Assembly (NCBI GenBank): GCA_037954235.1 | Contig: JBBMOA010000008.1 | Coordinates: 3,557,501 to 3,621,500 of the forward strand | Origin: Aulostomus chinensis | Lineage: Eukaryota; Chordata; Actinopteri; Syngnathiformes; Aulostomidae | DNA: 64,000 nucleotides | Direction of reading: 5' to 3' | Shown: positions 36,666 to 48,430 of the stretch, piece after piece | Numbering within the stretch: the first letter of the stretch is position 1 | How the letters are laid out: each line of letters starts with the position of its first letter | Notes under the pieces: model-generated | The model's input: the letters and a program-made list of their open reading frames with translations, nothing else | The model's database searches: none | Told to the model about the DNA's origin: nothing | Made by a program: the position numbers and the translations under genes

Positions 36666-37839
36666 GGTTACCAGCTGCTTCTACAGGACAAGAGACATGC
36701 TGCTTAGTGTTCCAGTGCTGTGAGACCTCGGCTGTTGTTGCTGAGGTTCTCGCCATCCTTGATCCACCAGTCAGATACTTGATCAGACCTGCGCCAGGAC
36801 ACCTGCACCTGTTCAGCTCATGGAGAGAACATGGAGACCAGGCGGAGGTTTGGGTTCTCACACACTCCACAACCAGTCGCACCAGTGCCATCTGAATGGC
36901 TTTTCAATGAAAATGAGATGAGTGATGTATGACATTAATATTCCCATCAGTATCAGACATTTTTTCCACAGCTGTGCAGCTCTGTTACAAAGTCACATGA
37001 ACCAAATGTAGTCCTGTGTAACAAACACCTCTGGTCAACATCTGGACTGAGCAGTCGTCAACTTCCATCACCAAACACACCAGGACTTTTTCACGACCAC
37101 ACACTCTCTGAGACGTCTGCTGACTCGTAACAATAAACTGGGAAAGACCAGGCGTCGGTGTAACCTCCATGAAAGAACGTCTCCTGGAGGTTGTTCTCAG
37201 GTGATGCTGACTGAACCACACCTGTACTCCAGTACTCAGGTATTTCTCAGGTGTATTTCCATGACTTTTCCAAAACATCCTGGCATTATCTTCAAAACTC
37301 TCCCAGGCCTGGAAATGGCTGTTTTTAAAACTCCATGGCTGTAGCAGGTTTTTCATGACCGCATGAACCCTGACAAACACATCAAGTCTTTCTGGCTGCT
37401 GCTTCAGACCTGCAACTGTTGGGTCCTTGAATTTTAGGGGTTTGGACCTGTTGGTCCTGGAGGAAATCCTTGTGGCCTCCAGCAAACTGGCGTTTCTCAT
37501 GAATGACAGCAAACGTTGGTCATGTAGACAACAAATGAGTTGACAACCGTTTCAGCTTTTATTCCAAATGATCCACTAAGACAGGAATCAAGCAGCTTCA
37601 GCGAGGCATGCTAATGCTAGCAGTGGCCGCTAGTGGGGAGTAAAAGCTCAATGAAAACTGCTACATCCCTCCATCCTGAACGGTGTCCGTCAGGTACTTG
37701 ACTACTGGGTGCTGGAAGGTTTGTGGGACTTACCGAATGGCTGCTGCAAGTCCCTCAGCTCAACAGGTGTGGTGTTTTAGAGAAATTTCAAGTCTGCAAT
37801 AAAACTGAAACTCCACCAGGAAACTCCAGTTTGTTGTGT

Positions 37840-37990
37840 TTCTAAGAAGAAACCAACGTACCGAACGAGTGAATCACGTGACCTTTTTACTCTCCATCAG
37901 AGTTCCGCGGCTCTTTGAGATCCGTGGTTTCTTAGCAACAACGCTCATTCAAACAGTAACTTCCTGCTATTCCGGAAAAAATACTTAACA
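37840..37990 (-). promoter_or_regulatory. possible promoter region of the wdr33-like gene
   Basis: A short CpG-containing stretch upstream of the wdr33-like coding start. It holds TCACGTGA (E-box/USF-type), a TTAGCAACAAC stretch and CCGGAA (ETS core). This is motif-level evidence only. The assignment rests on position and on the likely presence of an upstream non-coding exon. Confidence 0.25.
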
Positions 37991-38052
37991 CCAGCAAAAC
38001 AATTAGCTCGTTGAAAATGACGTAATGATTACGTATTGACATCATAAACCAC

Positions 38053-38245
38053 GGGTGTGCAGTGGTCAGCACTGTCGCCTCACAGCCAGAAGGTTGCGAG
38101 TTCGAGCCCCGGCTGCAGCACAGGGTCTTTCTGTGTGAGTCTCCCTGTTCTACGTGAGTTCTCTCCGATTCTCCGGCTTCCTCCCACGACGGAGGGGACG
38201 ACGTTAATCCAGACTTGTAAATTGCCCGTAGGCGTGGCTGGATTG
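38053..38245 (+). mobile_element. truncated SINE upstream of the wdr33-like gene
   Basis: GTGCAGTGGTCAGCACTGTC and GAGTTCGAGCCCCGGC are present. It breaks off after GTAGGCGTGGCTGG, without the tail. It lies between the wdr33-like gene and the 3' end of the eIF4G-like gene. Confidence 0.7.
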
Positions 38246-38568
38246 ATGCATGGATGAGGAAAGACACCCTGGTGTAATAATGCACTCGGGGGTGTCCATT
38301 ATGTTGGATGATGAACTCAGACAGGACAAAAGATGTGCAGTTTTAGTTTGTTTCTTTTATTTTGTAAAATTTCAAAACAAAACACAACTCACAACCACTG
38401 GTCTTCATTTATCTTTCGTTTTATTTGCACAGGGAATTAAAGAAATCAATTAAAATTAAACAATTCCCATGAATAAAACTAAAAAAACAACAAAGCTTGA
38501 AAGAACATTAAGAGAAGTGTCAGCAGAGAGGCGCCACTGCTTCAACACCAAAGTGTTGGTGATTGAGT

Positions 38569-41500
38569 TCAGTGGTTTCTGCCTCTCTGCCAAAAGGGTC
38601 CAGGTCTGCGTGCTGGAAGGAACTGCTGACGGTCTTCCTTGCTGAGCCAGGAGAAAAACAGACGCACGGATCTCAGCGCTTCAGCTTTGCCTTCTCGCTG
38701 GTCCGCATCCTTCCTGGCTTCCCACCTGAGGAAGACCCTGTGGTTGATGACGTCCTCGACAAACAGGACGTCAAAAATGGTGAGCAGGAGCACTGAGGGA
38801 CAGAAGAAGAGGATGTCACCATGGAAAATCAAGTTTCATCATGAATCTGTGGCAAAGAAGTTGATCAATAACGTTTCTTAACCACTTTGAAGAAAGGAAG
38901 TAACATCAAGTTTTCATGCTGAAGAGCCTCCCAGGAGCTCACTGACAACTGGAGAGTAAAGTCCTGTTTTGTAGCAGTAACTGAGAGCAGCACTCACTGT
39001 TGGGATGACGCATCTCCTCCATCAGGTCCTGGAGGGCGTAGACGGCCTGGAGCTGCTTCTCGCCATCGCTCAGGTACTTCCGGAGCAGAGCAACTCTCCC
39101 CCTGAGCCGCTCCAAGTCCAGCCAGTAGGGGTCCTCGCCTAAAATGATGAAATCAAGACCTGTGAAAATTGGTGTAAAACTACACTAAAAGTGCAGTCAA
39201 GAACCAGACTTCTTGTCCCTTCCTGCTGTCACAGGTCCTACGTACCGACGATGGACGACCTGCACACTGAGGTCACCAAAGTAGTGACAAACTGCTTTGA
39301 AGCAGTTTGCTCCTCATCCAGGTTTGCCTGAAAAACAGTGAAGGAGAATCCAAATTCAACAACAGGGATCAGGAGGGTCCAGATCAACGGGTCCTGTCAC
39401 CCCAGGAAGATAAAGGATCACGCACCTCCAGCCAGTCCCTGATGCGCCGGTCACTGGCGTTCTCCTGAAGCAGCCCGTCCAGCTGCTGCCTCAGCTCTCT
39501 GGTGGTCAACTTCTGAAATATGATCAAATACTCATCAGTACCTCCTCATCTTTTAAAACGGGAAACATGCGGTTTCTGTCAGACGTAAAGTAACAAGAGA
39601 AGAAACTGCAACACTCAACCCCAGACAGCCTGCTGACCTGTCGACTGACGCGCTTGGTCACGTCCTCATGCTTCAGAGGCCCAGTACCAGCAGCTGACAG
39701 GCCGCCACGACCACGGGACTCCTGCTTGACTGGAGGAAAACCATGAGAATACAGAGTTAAAGTTCATTCCTTTATGGTCCTAAATCCTCATTTGATTCCA
39801 ATAATCATTAAAAAAAGACAAACTTTCTTCCAAAGTTGCTTTAGCTGAGGGTTCATACCTGTGACGTCTGACCTTGGACGTGCGTCCCTGTTGGCCGCCA
39901 CGCCGGTCACACCACGTGCCAGCTCCTTTTGGACCTCTCTCACGCTCTGGTGGTACTGCGTCTTACTGCAGTCATCACGGTCCCGCCAGTTGGACCGATC
40001 AGGACCTCTGGCCTTATTCCAGTGGCCCCACGTAGCTTTGGCCCCTGGACGGTCCTCAGCTGCAGGCTACAAAGAAAATACAAGATTTCAAGTTACGACC
40101 GTAAAGTTTGTTCACCGAGATTTCAGCAAAAAAGATTTGGACTTCACCTTTGTGTTCCTGCATGGGGCATCGGTGTGAGGCCTCGGGGGGAGGGGCCCTG
40201 CCTGCGTCCTCTCACAGCGAGGTCGGCAGTGCTGGGGAGGCTCATTCGCACGAGGGCCACGGCCTCCAAAGGCTCCTCCTCGTCTCCCGACCTCCTGCGG
40301 CGGCTGTACCGGGGCATCAGTGTGAGGCCTTGGGGGGAGGGGCACTGTCTCCGTCCTCTCACAACGAGGTCGGCAGTGCTGGGGAGGCCCATCAGCGCGA
40401 GGGCCACGGACTCTAACGGCTCCACCTCCTCGTCTTCCGACCTCCTGTGGAGGCTGGAACCTTGAGTTTTCCTGAAGTTTCTCCAGTGCAGCCTCCTGAT
40501 GGATTTCGCCAATCCGCTTTGGACCCTGCACCTCCCTTCGAGGAATCCACTGGTTCTGTGTCACAGGGAGGAAGGATCATTGAAACAATGAGAATTCTGC
40601 TGCAACATTTGTCGTTTTGCATCACAATTTGTCACTCCTGAATGTCTACCTTTCTTAAGTCAACAACATCTTGGATCAGGAATTGTATCCTGCAAGACGC
40701 TCTGTTTTCCCGAATGATGGCGTTCATTCGGATGAAGACTTCATCCATCTGGGCCTGAGACACAGAAAAGAAACAAGATGTCTTGATGGTTTTTCAGCAG
40801 TAACAGTCAGTCCTTGAAAAAGTTCAGAGCAGTTCATATTCCACTCCTATCAGTAATTTGTAGGAGAGGTCCTGGTTTCATACCTTGGCGTCCACCACAT
40901 CCAGATCCCTCCCTGCTGTGGTGAGGAGTTTGCAGAGACTCTCAAGGGAGTCTTCGCCTCCATTGTCCAGCAGCTTCACCAAGCACCTGTGAATAACTGA
41001 GTCTTTCAGCAGGTTCTTTTTGTAAAGCTCCCCGATAAACTTGACGTTGCCTAAGGAGCGCCGCTTGGCTTTGCTGCGGTCCTCCTCAAGCTCCATCATC
41101 AAGAGCTCTCGCTGCTCCTCCTGAGGACAGACACAAGTGGGCGTTAGGGGTCAAATGATCAGGTAGGACACAGACGGACGTGGCTGGAACAATAACAGGA
41201 GGAAATAAAAGGATTCTTACATCATGAACAGCCTCCACCTGTTTCTGTTTGCGGATGAAGGCTTCATCTCCACCCTTCTCAAATTCCGCCTTGCAGCAAC
41301 GGATCAGCAGCTGACGGAAGGTGACGAACTCCGTCCCTCCGTCTGAGGTGGGCACCTTCAACTGAGAGGAAGACGCCTTGATTACATACCTCAGTTAATA
41401 TTATCATCTTACTGACACGACAGTAACTGACCAGGTTTAAAAGACGGTGAGTAAACAAAACAACAATGAAAGATTCAGGAAACGGCGCGTCACTTACCTC

Positions 41501-42261
41501 AGCCAGACGCCGGCACAGGTCAGCGTACATGGAGGAGAAGTGCTGCTCTGAGACGGCCTTCTCAAAGAGCAGTTGAGCAGCTGCCTTCAGGGTCTCCTCC
41601 GTGTTGATGGGGAGCTCCAGGACGTACTTGGTCAGGCTCTCAAACCTCTCCGGGGTGAGCTTGTTCAGGATGCTGCGCAGGCTTCCCAGTAGCTCACGGT
41701 GCCGGTCCATGTCAGGGTGGGCACCAGAGGCCCTCTTCATGGAGGGCTTCCAGGCATTGGCAGCTGTGTTCAGGTGTACCTCATTGGAGGATTCAAGAGT
41801 GACCAGCTTCCTGGGCTCAGTCCGCCGATCCCTTGAAGGCCGATGCACCATGGGGGTCTACAAGGGAGGACAGGAAGTTGGCTTAAACCCACTGAGACAA
41901 ACCATCTAATGTTGGTTAGCTTAGCACAGGTAAGGTTCAGTCCCCAGAGACACATCTGATTCTAAAATTACATGTTACATTCATGCAGGTAAGGGTCAGT
42001 TCGGAGAAGCACACGCGCAGACCGCATTTGTTGTCCACTCACCTGCACATTTTCCCTCATCTGCATGTTCCGGGACCGGGGCTCGGCCTTGTTGGTCCAC
42101 CGACGGTAATCGCGGCTGGGAAAAGCCATCTGGACCTGGTGAACCAGGGTGGATGCTGCTGTGTTCTGGTGACGTCTGTTCAGTGTAGCACCAAAGGTGG
42201 GATGAAGAAGGTGCGTCACCTCATTATACAGTCCTGAGATCAGAGACATGGGAGGAGCCAA
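38569..42261 (-). CDS. eIF4G-like protein with MIF4G and W2 domains, no MA3, 12 coding exons
   Basis: eIF4G scaffolds cap-dependent translation initiation in the cytoplasm (family knowledge). Exons: 42261-42043, 41857-41498, 41361-41221, 41120-40884, 40754-40650, 40555-40148, 40066-39859, 39729-39638, 39512-39426, 39327-39246, 39138-38998, 38792-38569. Phases agree and give about 767 aa. The order is a short N-terminus, TEPRKL and AWKPSMKR just before MIF4G as in eIF4G1/3, MIF4G (SILNKLTPERF, SLGNVKFIGELY, LESLCKLLTTAGRDLD) near residues 115-340, QGPKRIGEIHQEA, a linker with two 45-residue repeats, and a W2 domain (ANLDEEQT, RKYLSDGEKQLQAVYALQ, LRSVRLFFSWL). The YxxxxL-phi eIF4E-binding motif, the PABP-binding region and the MA3 domain are not seen. 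Poly(A) signals (AATAAA, minus) lie near 38425 and 38361. The start is uncertain: an acceptor-like CTCAG near 42239 could mean an upstream exon. Confidence 0.85.
40160..40445 (-). repeat. two-copy 45-residue coding repeat in the eIF4G-like linker
   Basis: Within exon 6 two adjacent units share the order QPPQEVGRRGG, RGPRA, PPQHCRPRCERT and PLPPRPHTDAP. The unit is Pro/Arg-rich with a conserved CRPRC pair. The two copies are near-identical in DNA and protein. No known domain is recognised. The linker occupies the place where eIF4G proteins continue toward MA3. Confidence 0.85.
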
Positions 42262-44727
42262 GCATCAAAGATCACAGAGATGGGGTGATGTGTCATCATG
42301 TGATGTCGCTGTCATCATACCTGTAGAAGGGGCGGGGCTTAGTCTGTGATGTTTGGGGCAGTTCCATGAGGTACAAGATACAAACAGCACCACCTGCTGG
42401 ATGACTGTGAGAAGTGCAACTACAAACCTGGACCAAATGTAACAGAAACTTTTGTTCAAATCCAAGGCAGATGTTTATTTTTATATTCTGTATATTCTGG
42501 TGCGTTTATCATCTCATGTTATTTATTCTACACTGCATTTCATCAAATTACCAAATCCAGTCACTAATTGAATCAAAGACTGTACAATAAAATAAATCAA
42601 ATGAATTTCAAGCCCCTCGTCAGGACCGGGTCATTCAGGGTTCATTCACATTTGTACTGGAACGTTCCCATAAGTTTCTGACGTCATGAGGAATATTTTA
42701 CTCAGCATTCCCTCTTTGACATGTCTGTTTATACAGGGAACAGAAACAGAGAAATCCATGTCAAGATTTACCAGCTTAATTAACCACAGTTCAACCTCCT
42801 GCTCCTGGCTGGATGTGTTGGGCTGCAAAGATCCATCAAGACTTATCAACCAAAAAGGAGATTTGACCCCAACTTTTAAAAAAAAACTATGACATGAACC
42901 CAATTATTAATCCATCAATATGGAGAAGCAGTTTCTTTCCAACTGCTGTCAGAGACATAAATGCTTCCTCCAGAAAATAAGTGCACTAAATCTCTGCCAT
43001 GCAACGGTCACTCCCTCTTTTAAAACATCCAATGTCAATGCAATGTCACCGTTTTTGCACCCACCTCTCTACCATGGACACCATGTTTACGTAAATTCCT
43101 TCCCTGGACTTCCTAAGTCTGTATATTATATTGTTCATATTATCTGTACATTGGTCATCACTGTTTTATATTGTTTGATATTCATATGTCTTCTTTGCAC
43201 TGGAACGCCTGCACCTTTCCTTTTCATTGTACTGTTACAATGAGAACAAAGTGAATCTGAATCTCTCTCACTGTCATGTAAAGAATATTATTTATTCAAA
43301 GACCCAATTAAGGTTCCACACACAAACACCAGGACCACCAGACGCCTCCTGCTGGTGACACAGCAGCACTTGCTTTGGAGAAATGGGCTTCATTGACATA
43401 AAAAAGACAATGGAGGCAACAAGAAGAAAATAAAAACAGAAAATGAAACATAAAGTTGGCACAAGAAACGAAAAAACACATCTGAGATTGTAACAAACTC
43501 ACAACGAGCGACAGCCGGTGCAGTTTAGCGCTTCAGGTGTCGGTTCCATTTAAGAACGTGACGCTAGCGTGTGTATGAGCGTGTGTGTGTTTGTCCATCA
43601 CTACAGGAAGTGGAGAGTGAGCTTTTAAACATTCTACGAAACCCTTAAAGCTGAGAATCTGTTCAGTTCAGAATATCAGCCTCCAAAAGAGCTCTTCGCT
43701 GATGAAGTAAAAAATAAATATCAGCCCTTGAAAATGTTTCACACCCACAAAGAAGTACATTTCAACGTTCTGCTGGATTTCACAGAACAGTTGTTCATCG
43801 ATAAAAACACCCAATCAGAACCGTGGCCATGCAGGTTTCCAGAGACGCACACGTGGAGGCTGAGTGTCAAAACGGTTCTTCTGTTCAAAGATAATACAGG
43901 ATGGCTCCGCCCCCTCGCTGCGGCACCATCTGACCTGACATTAAAACTGCGTGACGGTGCCCCGTTTGTCTTCTGTGCTCGTTTGTGGGCTTCAGTCGAT
44001 CTTCTCAAGGAGGAACGCTGGAACACCTCTTAGGTAGGTGCAGGAGAACCATCAGGTCCAGCCGAGAGGTTCTCAGCGGAGACCACCACACCTGAGAGGC
44101 TCCGCAGTGGGACAGAAACCTGGAGCGCACAAAACAACATATTCAGGCCACAGGATACAACACAGAGAGGTTTGAAGTTGCTGCTAACAGCAATATTGGC
44201 CACTCCAGGACTCCGTAGTTGTGCTGTTGAGAGGCAGGTGGAGAGCTCCTGGGTGAAGAGCAACAGAAATCCGGCTCTTCTCATGTTTGTTGTCGTCACC
44301 TCCACCTGGAAGGTCATGTGATCTGTGCTGTGTGTTTTCGAGTGTTGGCAGGATTAACATGAATTCAGGTTTTCTCCAGAGGGGAGACTCAGCGACCCAC
44401 GGAGGCTCCAACGATTCCAGCCGGGTCCACTGGGCTTTTTGATGATCAGTAACTCAGTCCAGCTCCTCCTGGATGACATCACGTGGAATTCATCTCATCT
44501 GTCTGCAGATTCCTCCTCCCCTCCTCTGCACATCCGTCCATTTTCAGATTCTTGTTTTTGATCCATTTATTAATTTTCCTTCTGTACACTTTGACTATTA
44601 AAATCCACCTGTGGTTTGTTTCTAACAGGCTCACTTTCATGACAGGAAATCCTGAAGAAAACCTGAACAACCAAGAACCCAAAAACAGGCTCCAAAAATA
44701 ATTTAAAAAACGGCTATAAATCCTTGA

Positions 44728-44776
<49 letters not shown>

Positions 44777-44779
44777 CAC

Positions 44780-44815
<36 letters not shown>

Positions 44816-45652
44816 CACTTCAAATGAAACGGTTCTAAACTGTGGTTAAGATCAGACATTTTTATTCCATGTTTAACTTCTGCAGCTCTGCAATGAAACA
44901 CACATGGAACTATGAACACTCCAACCCCTGAGAATGAGCTGCACCCTGAGGGGCTCAGTCAGGTTTGTGGGACCAGAGGAGAGTTCTTCTCTTGGTCATG
45001 TGATTGAAGGTTTCCAGGACCTTGCTTGTCTCTCTTGGTGATGGCAGCACGGGAGAGCCCATCTTCCCTAAATCTGGTCCTGAGCTGACTCTGGATCAGT
45101 TTAGAAAATGACATCTCTCTGGAAAACTGCGTCCACATTGTTGACTTGAAGGCATCCAGCTTAGCATAGCTGGCATGTTGTCGCTCTGCAGTTTAGGACG
45201 ACTAGAAGACCTTGAGTTCAGGGACATTTTCTTCCTCCGCGTCATAAAACTGACCACCATCTCTGACACACAGAGAACTCCTGTCACCTGCCATTCATTT
45301 TATCTTAATTTTGTTCATGTCTTAATGAAGGTAAAGTGGTGGGGCGGCGCCTTAGCGCCCTCTATGGTTCAGCCGCCACCGGTGAAAGTGAATGTGGAGG
45401 GAGGGGGCAGGCTGGCGTACGGCCAGAGTTCTGGTGTCAGTGAAGATGACAGAAGCCAATCTCAGTGTTAAGTCAAGATGACAACATCAGAGAACACATC
45501 AGAGACAACATCACTGACAACATCACTGACAACATCACTGACAACAGCCAGTGATCTTAGGATGACACATTCAAAGACACCGGAGTGTAAAGGAACACGT
45601 TTCCTACTCTCTGCAAACACAAACCAGTCTACCAGTTTACCAGCAACTCATA
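42262..45652. other. intergenic between the eIF4G-like and kinase genes
   Basis: The two genes are divergent here, so both promoters should be within this 3.4 kb. No clear promoter motif is seen. It contains (CA)n at 44733 and, at 45516-45545, a short ACATCACTGACA tandem repeat just before the kinase start. Confidence 0.5.
44733..44818. repeat. interrupted (CA)n, intergenic
   Basis: About 86 bp with short AACA interruptions, about 0.8 kb upstream of the kinase gene. Confidence 0.97.
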
Positions 45653-48430
45653 ATGGTTCCCTATCAGGAACTGGTTAAGCTGGGAGAAGGCGCATTCGGC
45701 CAAGTTTACAGGGCCAAGGAAACACAAACTGGCAGAGTAAGAAGCTTTAGCTGGAATAGGATTAGACGGACTGTTGTCATCAATTTAGTTCCCCGTGTCA
45801 ACATCTGCTCTCATGTGTCCCTCAGGTTGTAGCTCTGAAATTCATCGAGAAAGATGGTCGCTCAGATCAGGAGATCCGACTCCTCAACAGGGAAGTGACC
45901 ATTATGAAGAGAATCCACCATCCCAACATTGTGACGTTGTTTAGCAACTTCGAAATGAAAAAATATGTAAGATAGCCATTAATCTTGCCTCTGAATGCCT
46001 CCTGCTCTCAGGCGGATCCTCGATCCGCTGCACCATCGTCTCATTGTGTGACCAAATCTCTCCAATGTGTCAACAGCTTGTTTTTGTGATGGAGTACGCT
46101 GGAGGCTCCAACCTGCTCCAGGCCCTTCAGGATCGTGGGACCTTCCCAGAGCACCAGGTACTCCTTCTTTACACACAGTCACGCCGGACATGACACTCAC
46201 TGAGACTTCACCCCATCAACATTTGCATTTCTCTCCCTCTTCCAAGGTCCAGAGGTTTGCCTGCCAGCTGCTGTCAGCGTGCCACTACTTACACTCACGC
46301 CATATTATCCACCGGGACGTGAAGACGGCCAACGCTGTGCTGGGGGACGACGGCGTGGTGAAACTGTGCGACTTTGGGTAAGAAGATTTGGACGTTGAAG
46401 GAAAACACGGCTGTGAGCGTCATCATCTACGAGTGTGTTTATATGTGATGCCGTTCTGTCTCAGGTTTGCCAGCGTCTTGAGGAAGCCCACCATGAAGCT
46501 GACGTCTCAGATGGGAACCCCAGCCTTCATGTCCCCTGAGCGGTTGAAGGGGGAGCCCTATGATCACACTGCTGATCTCTGGGCTCTGGGTTGCACCCTG
46601 TTTGAGCTCCACACTGGGGAGCTCCCCTTCCTCACTGAATCCATACACCACCTGAAGGAGCTCGTCCTGGAAGGCGCGGTTGACTGGCCCAACAAAATGA
46701 GCGCCAGCTGCAAGGTACAACAGCTACATTCTTATACTGCATACTCCGCTGCTAACTAGCTAGCTAGCTACTGCGTTAGCTTGCTCAAACACAAGCTAAC
46801 GTTAACAGCCAGAGATGCTTAGTGCCGCTAATTAGGACAAACAAAAGTGTATCGTCCTGCTCACCGTGACCATGTGACGTCTCCTTTACAGAGTTTCCTG
46901 AGAGGTCTGTTGACCAGAGACCCTCAGGAGAGGTTGTCATGGCCGCTGATCCTGACCCACCCGTTTGTTGATGGGGGTGTTTGGTTTGAAGACAGCGATG
47001 AGACTGAGACCAGCAATGAGACCAGCGATGAGGACAGTGAGGAAGACAGCGATGAGACTGAGACCAGCAATGAGACCAGCGATGAGGACAGTGAGGAAGA
47101 CAGCGATGAGACTGAGACCAGCAATGAGACCAGCGATGAGGACAGTGAAGAAGACAGCGATGAGACTGAGACCAGTGATGAGGATGATGATGAAGATGAT
47201 GATGATGAGACCAGCAATGAGACCAGCTATGATGTGAGTGATGAAGACTGCGATGAGGATGATGATGAAGATGATGATGATGAGACCAGCAATGAGACCA
47301 GCTATGATGTGAGTGATGAAGACCACGATGAAGACAGCGATGAGGACAATGATGATAATGATGATGATGATGAGACCAGCTATGATGTGAGTGATGAAGA
47401 CTGCGATGAAGACAGCGATGAGGACAATGATGAAGATGATGATGATGATGATGATGAGACCAGCTATGAAGTGAGTCATCAAGACCGCGATGAAGACAGC
47501 AATGAGGACAATGATGATGATGAGACCAGCTATGATTTGAGTGATGAAGACCGCGATGAAGACAGCGATGAGGACAGTAATGAAGATGGTGATGAAGACC
47601 GCGATGAAGACAAGGACAGAGATCAAGACAATGATGAAGAAAGTGAGGTGACCAGTGAGGAGACCAGTGAGGAGACCAGTCAAGACACCAGTGATGAAGA
47701 CGATGCTGAGACCAGCAATGAAGACAGTCATGAAGACTCTCAGCATTCACCGTCATATAACCTGGTTGGAGACGACTACGAGGGAAAGGAAAACAGGAGG
47801 GTGAAGCTTCAGAACCTCCAATGGATTCCGAAAAAGATTGGACTGAGGTCCACCATGGACAGAACCAGGGAGTACAGGCTCCAGGCCCTCTGCTTGAAGA
47901 CGGACATGGAAACACTCCGTCTCAAAATGACTGAAGAGATCGAGGCCGTGCGAGAAGACGCAGCTAAGAGGGAGCGTTCTCTTCATCGGGAGAAGGAGAA
48001 CCTGAGGGTGACACTGGAGGCCTGTGTGGTGAAACTGGCAGCTGACCTCCAGGTGGAGAGGCGGAAAAACGCTCTACTGGAAAAGGAGCTGCAAGAGAGC
48101 CGCCTCCGCCAGGAGGTCAGGAACAGGTGTGAGACGGCTCTTGAGGAGGCAGAGACCCACCAGGAGGAGCTTAACACACAGGTGGGGGTTCACCAAGCCG
48201 AAGTCCAGGAGGACAACCTGGACAATGAGGGAATGCAGCAGTCACTGGACCACAGGGGGAGACGTCCAACCACCGGAGGGGGGGCGGGACCTGTTCAAAC
48301 AGCCCCTGAACCTCTGGAGGACGCTGCAGTGCCAGAAGTGAAGCGAAGGTCCCTCTGGAAAACAGCTGGGATCTGTCTGGGGTTGACCCTGATCCCTGTG
48401 GCTGTAGCAGCCCTTATCATCAGACGTTGA
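45653..48430 (+). CDS. Fused/STK36-like Ser/Thr kinase with acidic repeats, coiled coil and C-terminal membrane anchor
   Basis: Exons: 45653-45736, 45826-45966, 46077-46157, 46247-46377, 46465-46714, 46892-48430. All are GT-AG and in phase, giving 741 aa. The kinase domain (residues 4-255) keeps every catalytic element: GEGAFGQV, VALK, Glu of the alpha-C helix (NREVTIMKRI), HRDVKTAN, DFG and GTPAFMSPE. PYDHTADLWALGC and LLTRDPQERLSWP point to the Fused/STK36 family. Residues about 263-512 are almost entirely D, E, S, T and N (three tandem DSDETETSNETSDEDSEE units, then DEDDDE runs). Residues about 554-682 are predicted coiled coil (TEEIEAVREDAAKRE, ALLEKELQESRL). The last about 20 residues, GICLGLTLIPVAVAALIIRR, form a hydrophobic segment ending Arg-Arg, a tail-anchor layout. 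STK36 itself has a long helical-repeat C terminus and no such anchor, so this is a paralogue or a new architecture. An ATTAAA near 48851 is a candidate poly(A) signal. Confidence 0.88.
46990..47735 (+). repeat. GAT/GAG-rich coding repeat encoding the acidic tail
   Basis: Inside the last exon of the kinase gene. It starts with 54-bp tandem units (DSDETETSNETSDEDSEE), then imperfect units built from GATGAGGATGATGATGA and AGCTATGATGTGAGTGATGA. The plus frame stays open throughout. The long minus-strand open frames here are by-products of the repeat. Confidence 0.9.

Noticed and set aside
36985..37512. Minus-strand 175-codon frame upstream of the wdr33-like gene
   Set aside because: No family resemblance seen. 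Parts resemble sequence near 32.6-32.8 kb loosely, so it may be an old repeat. It needs a similarity search.
46785..47915. Minus-strand 376-codon open frame rich in His/Ser/Leu and an overlapping 269-codon Ile-rich frame
   Set aside because: Both lie opposite the acidic GAT/GAG repeat of the kinase exon, whose complement (ATC/CTC) lacks stops in these frames. The plus-strand frame has spliced, conserved kinase sequence in front of it.
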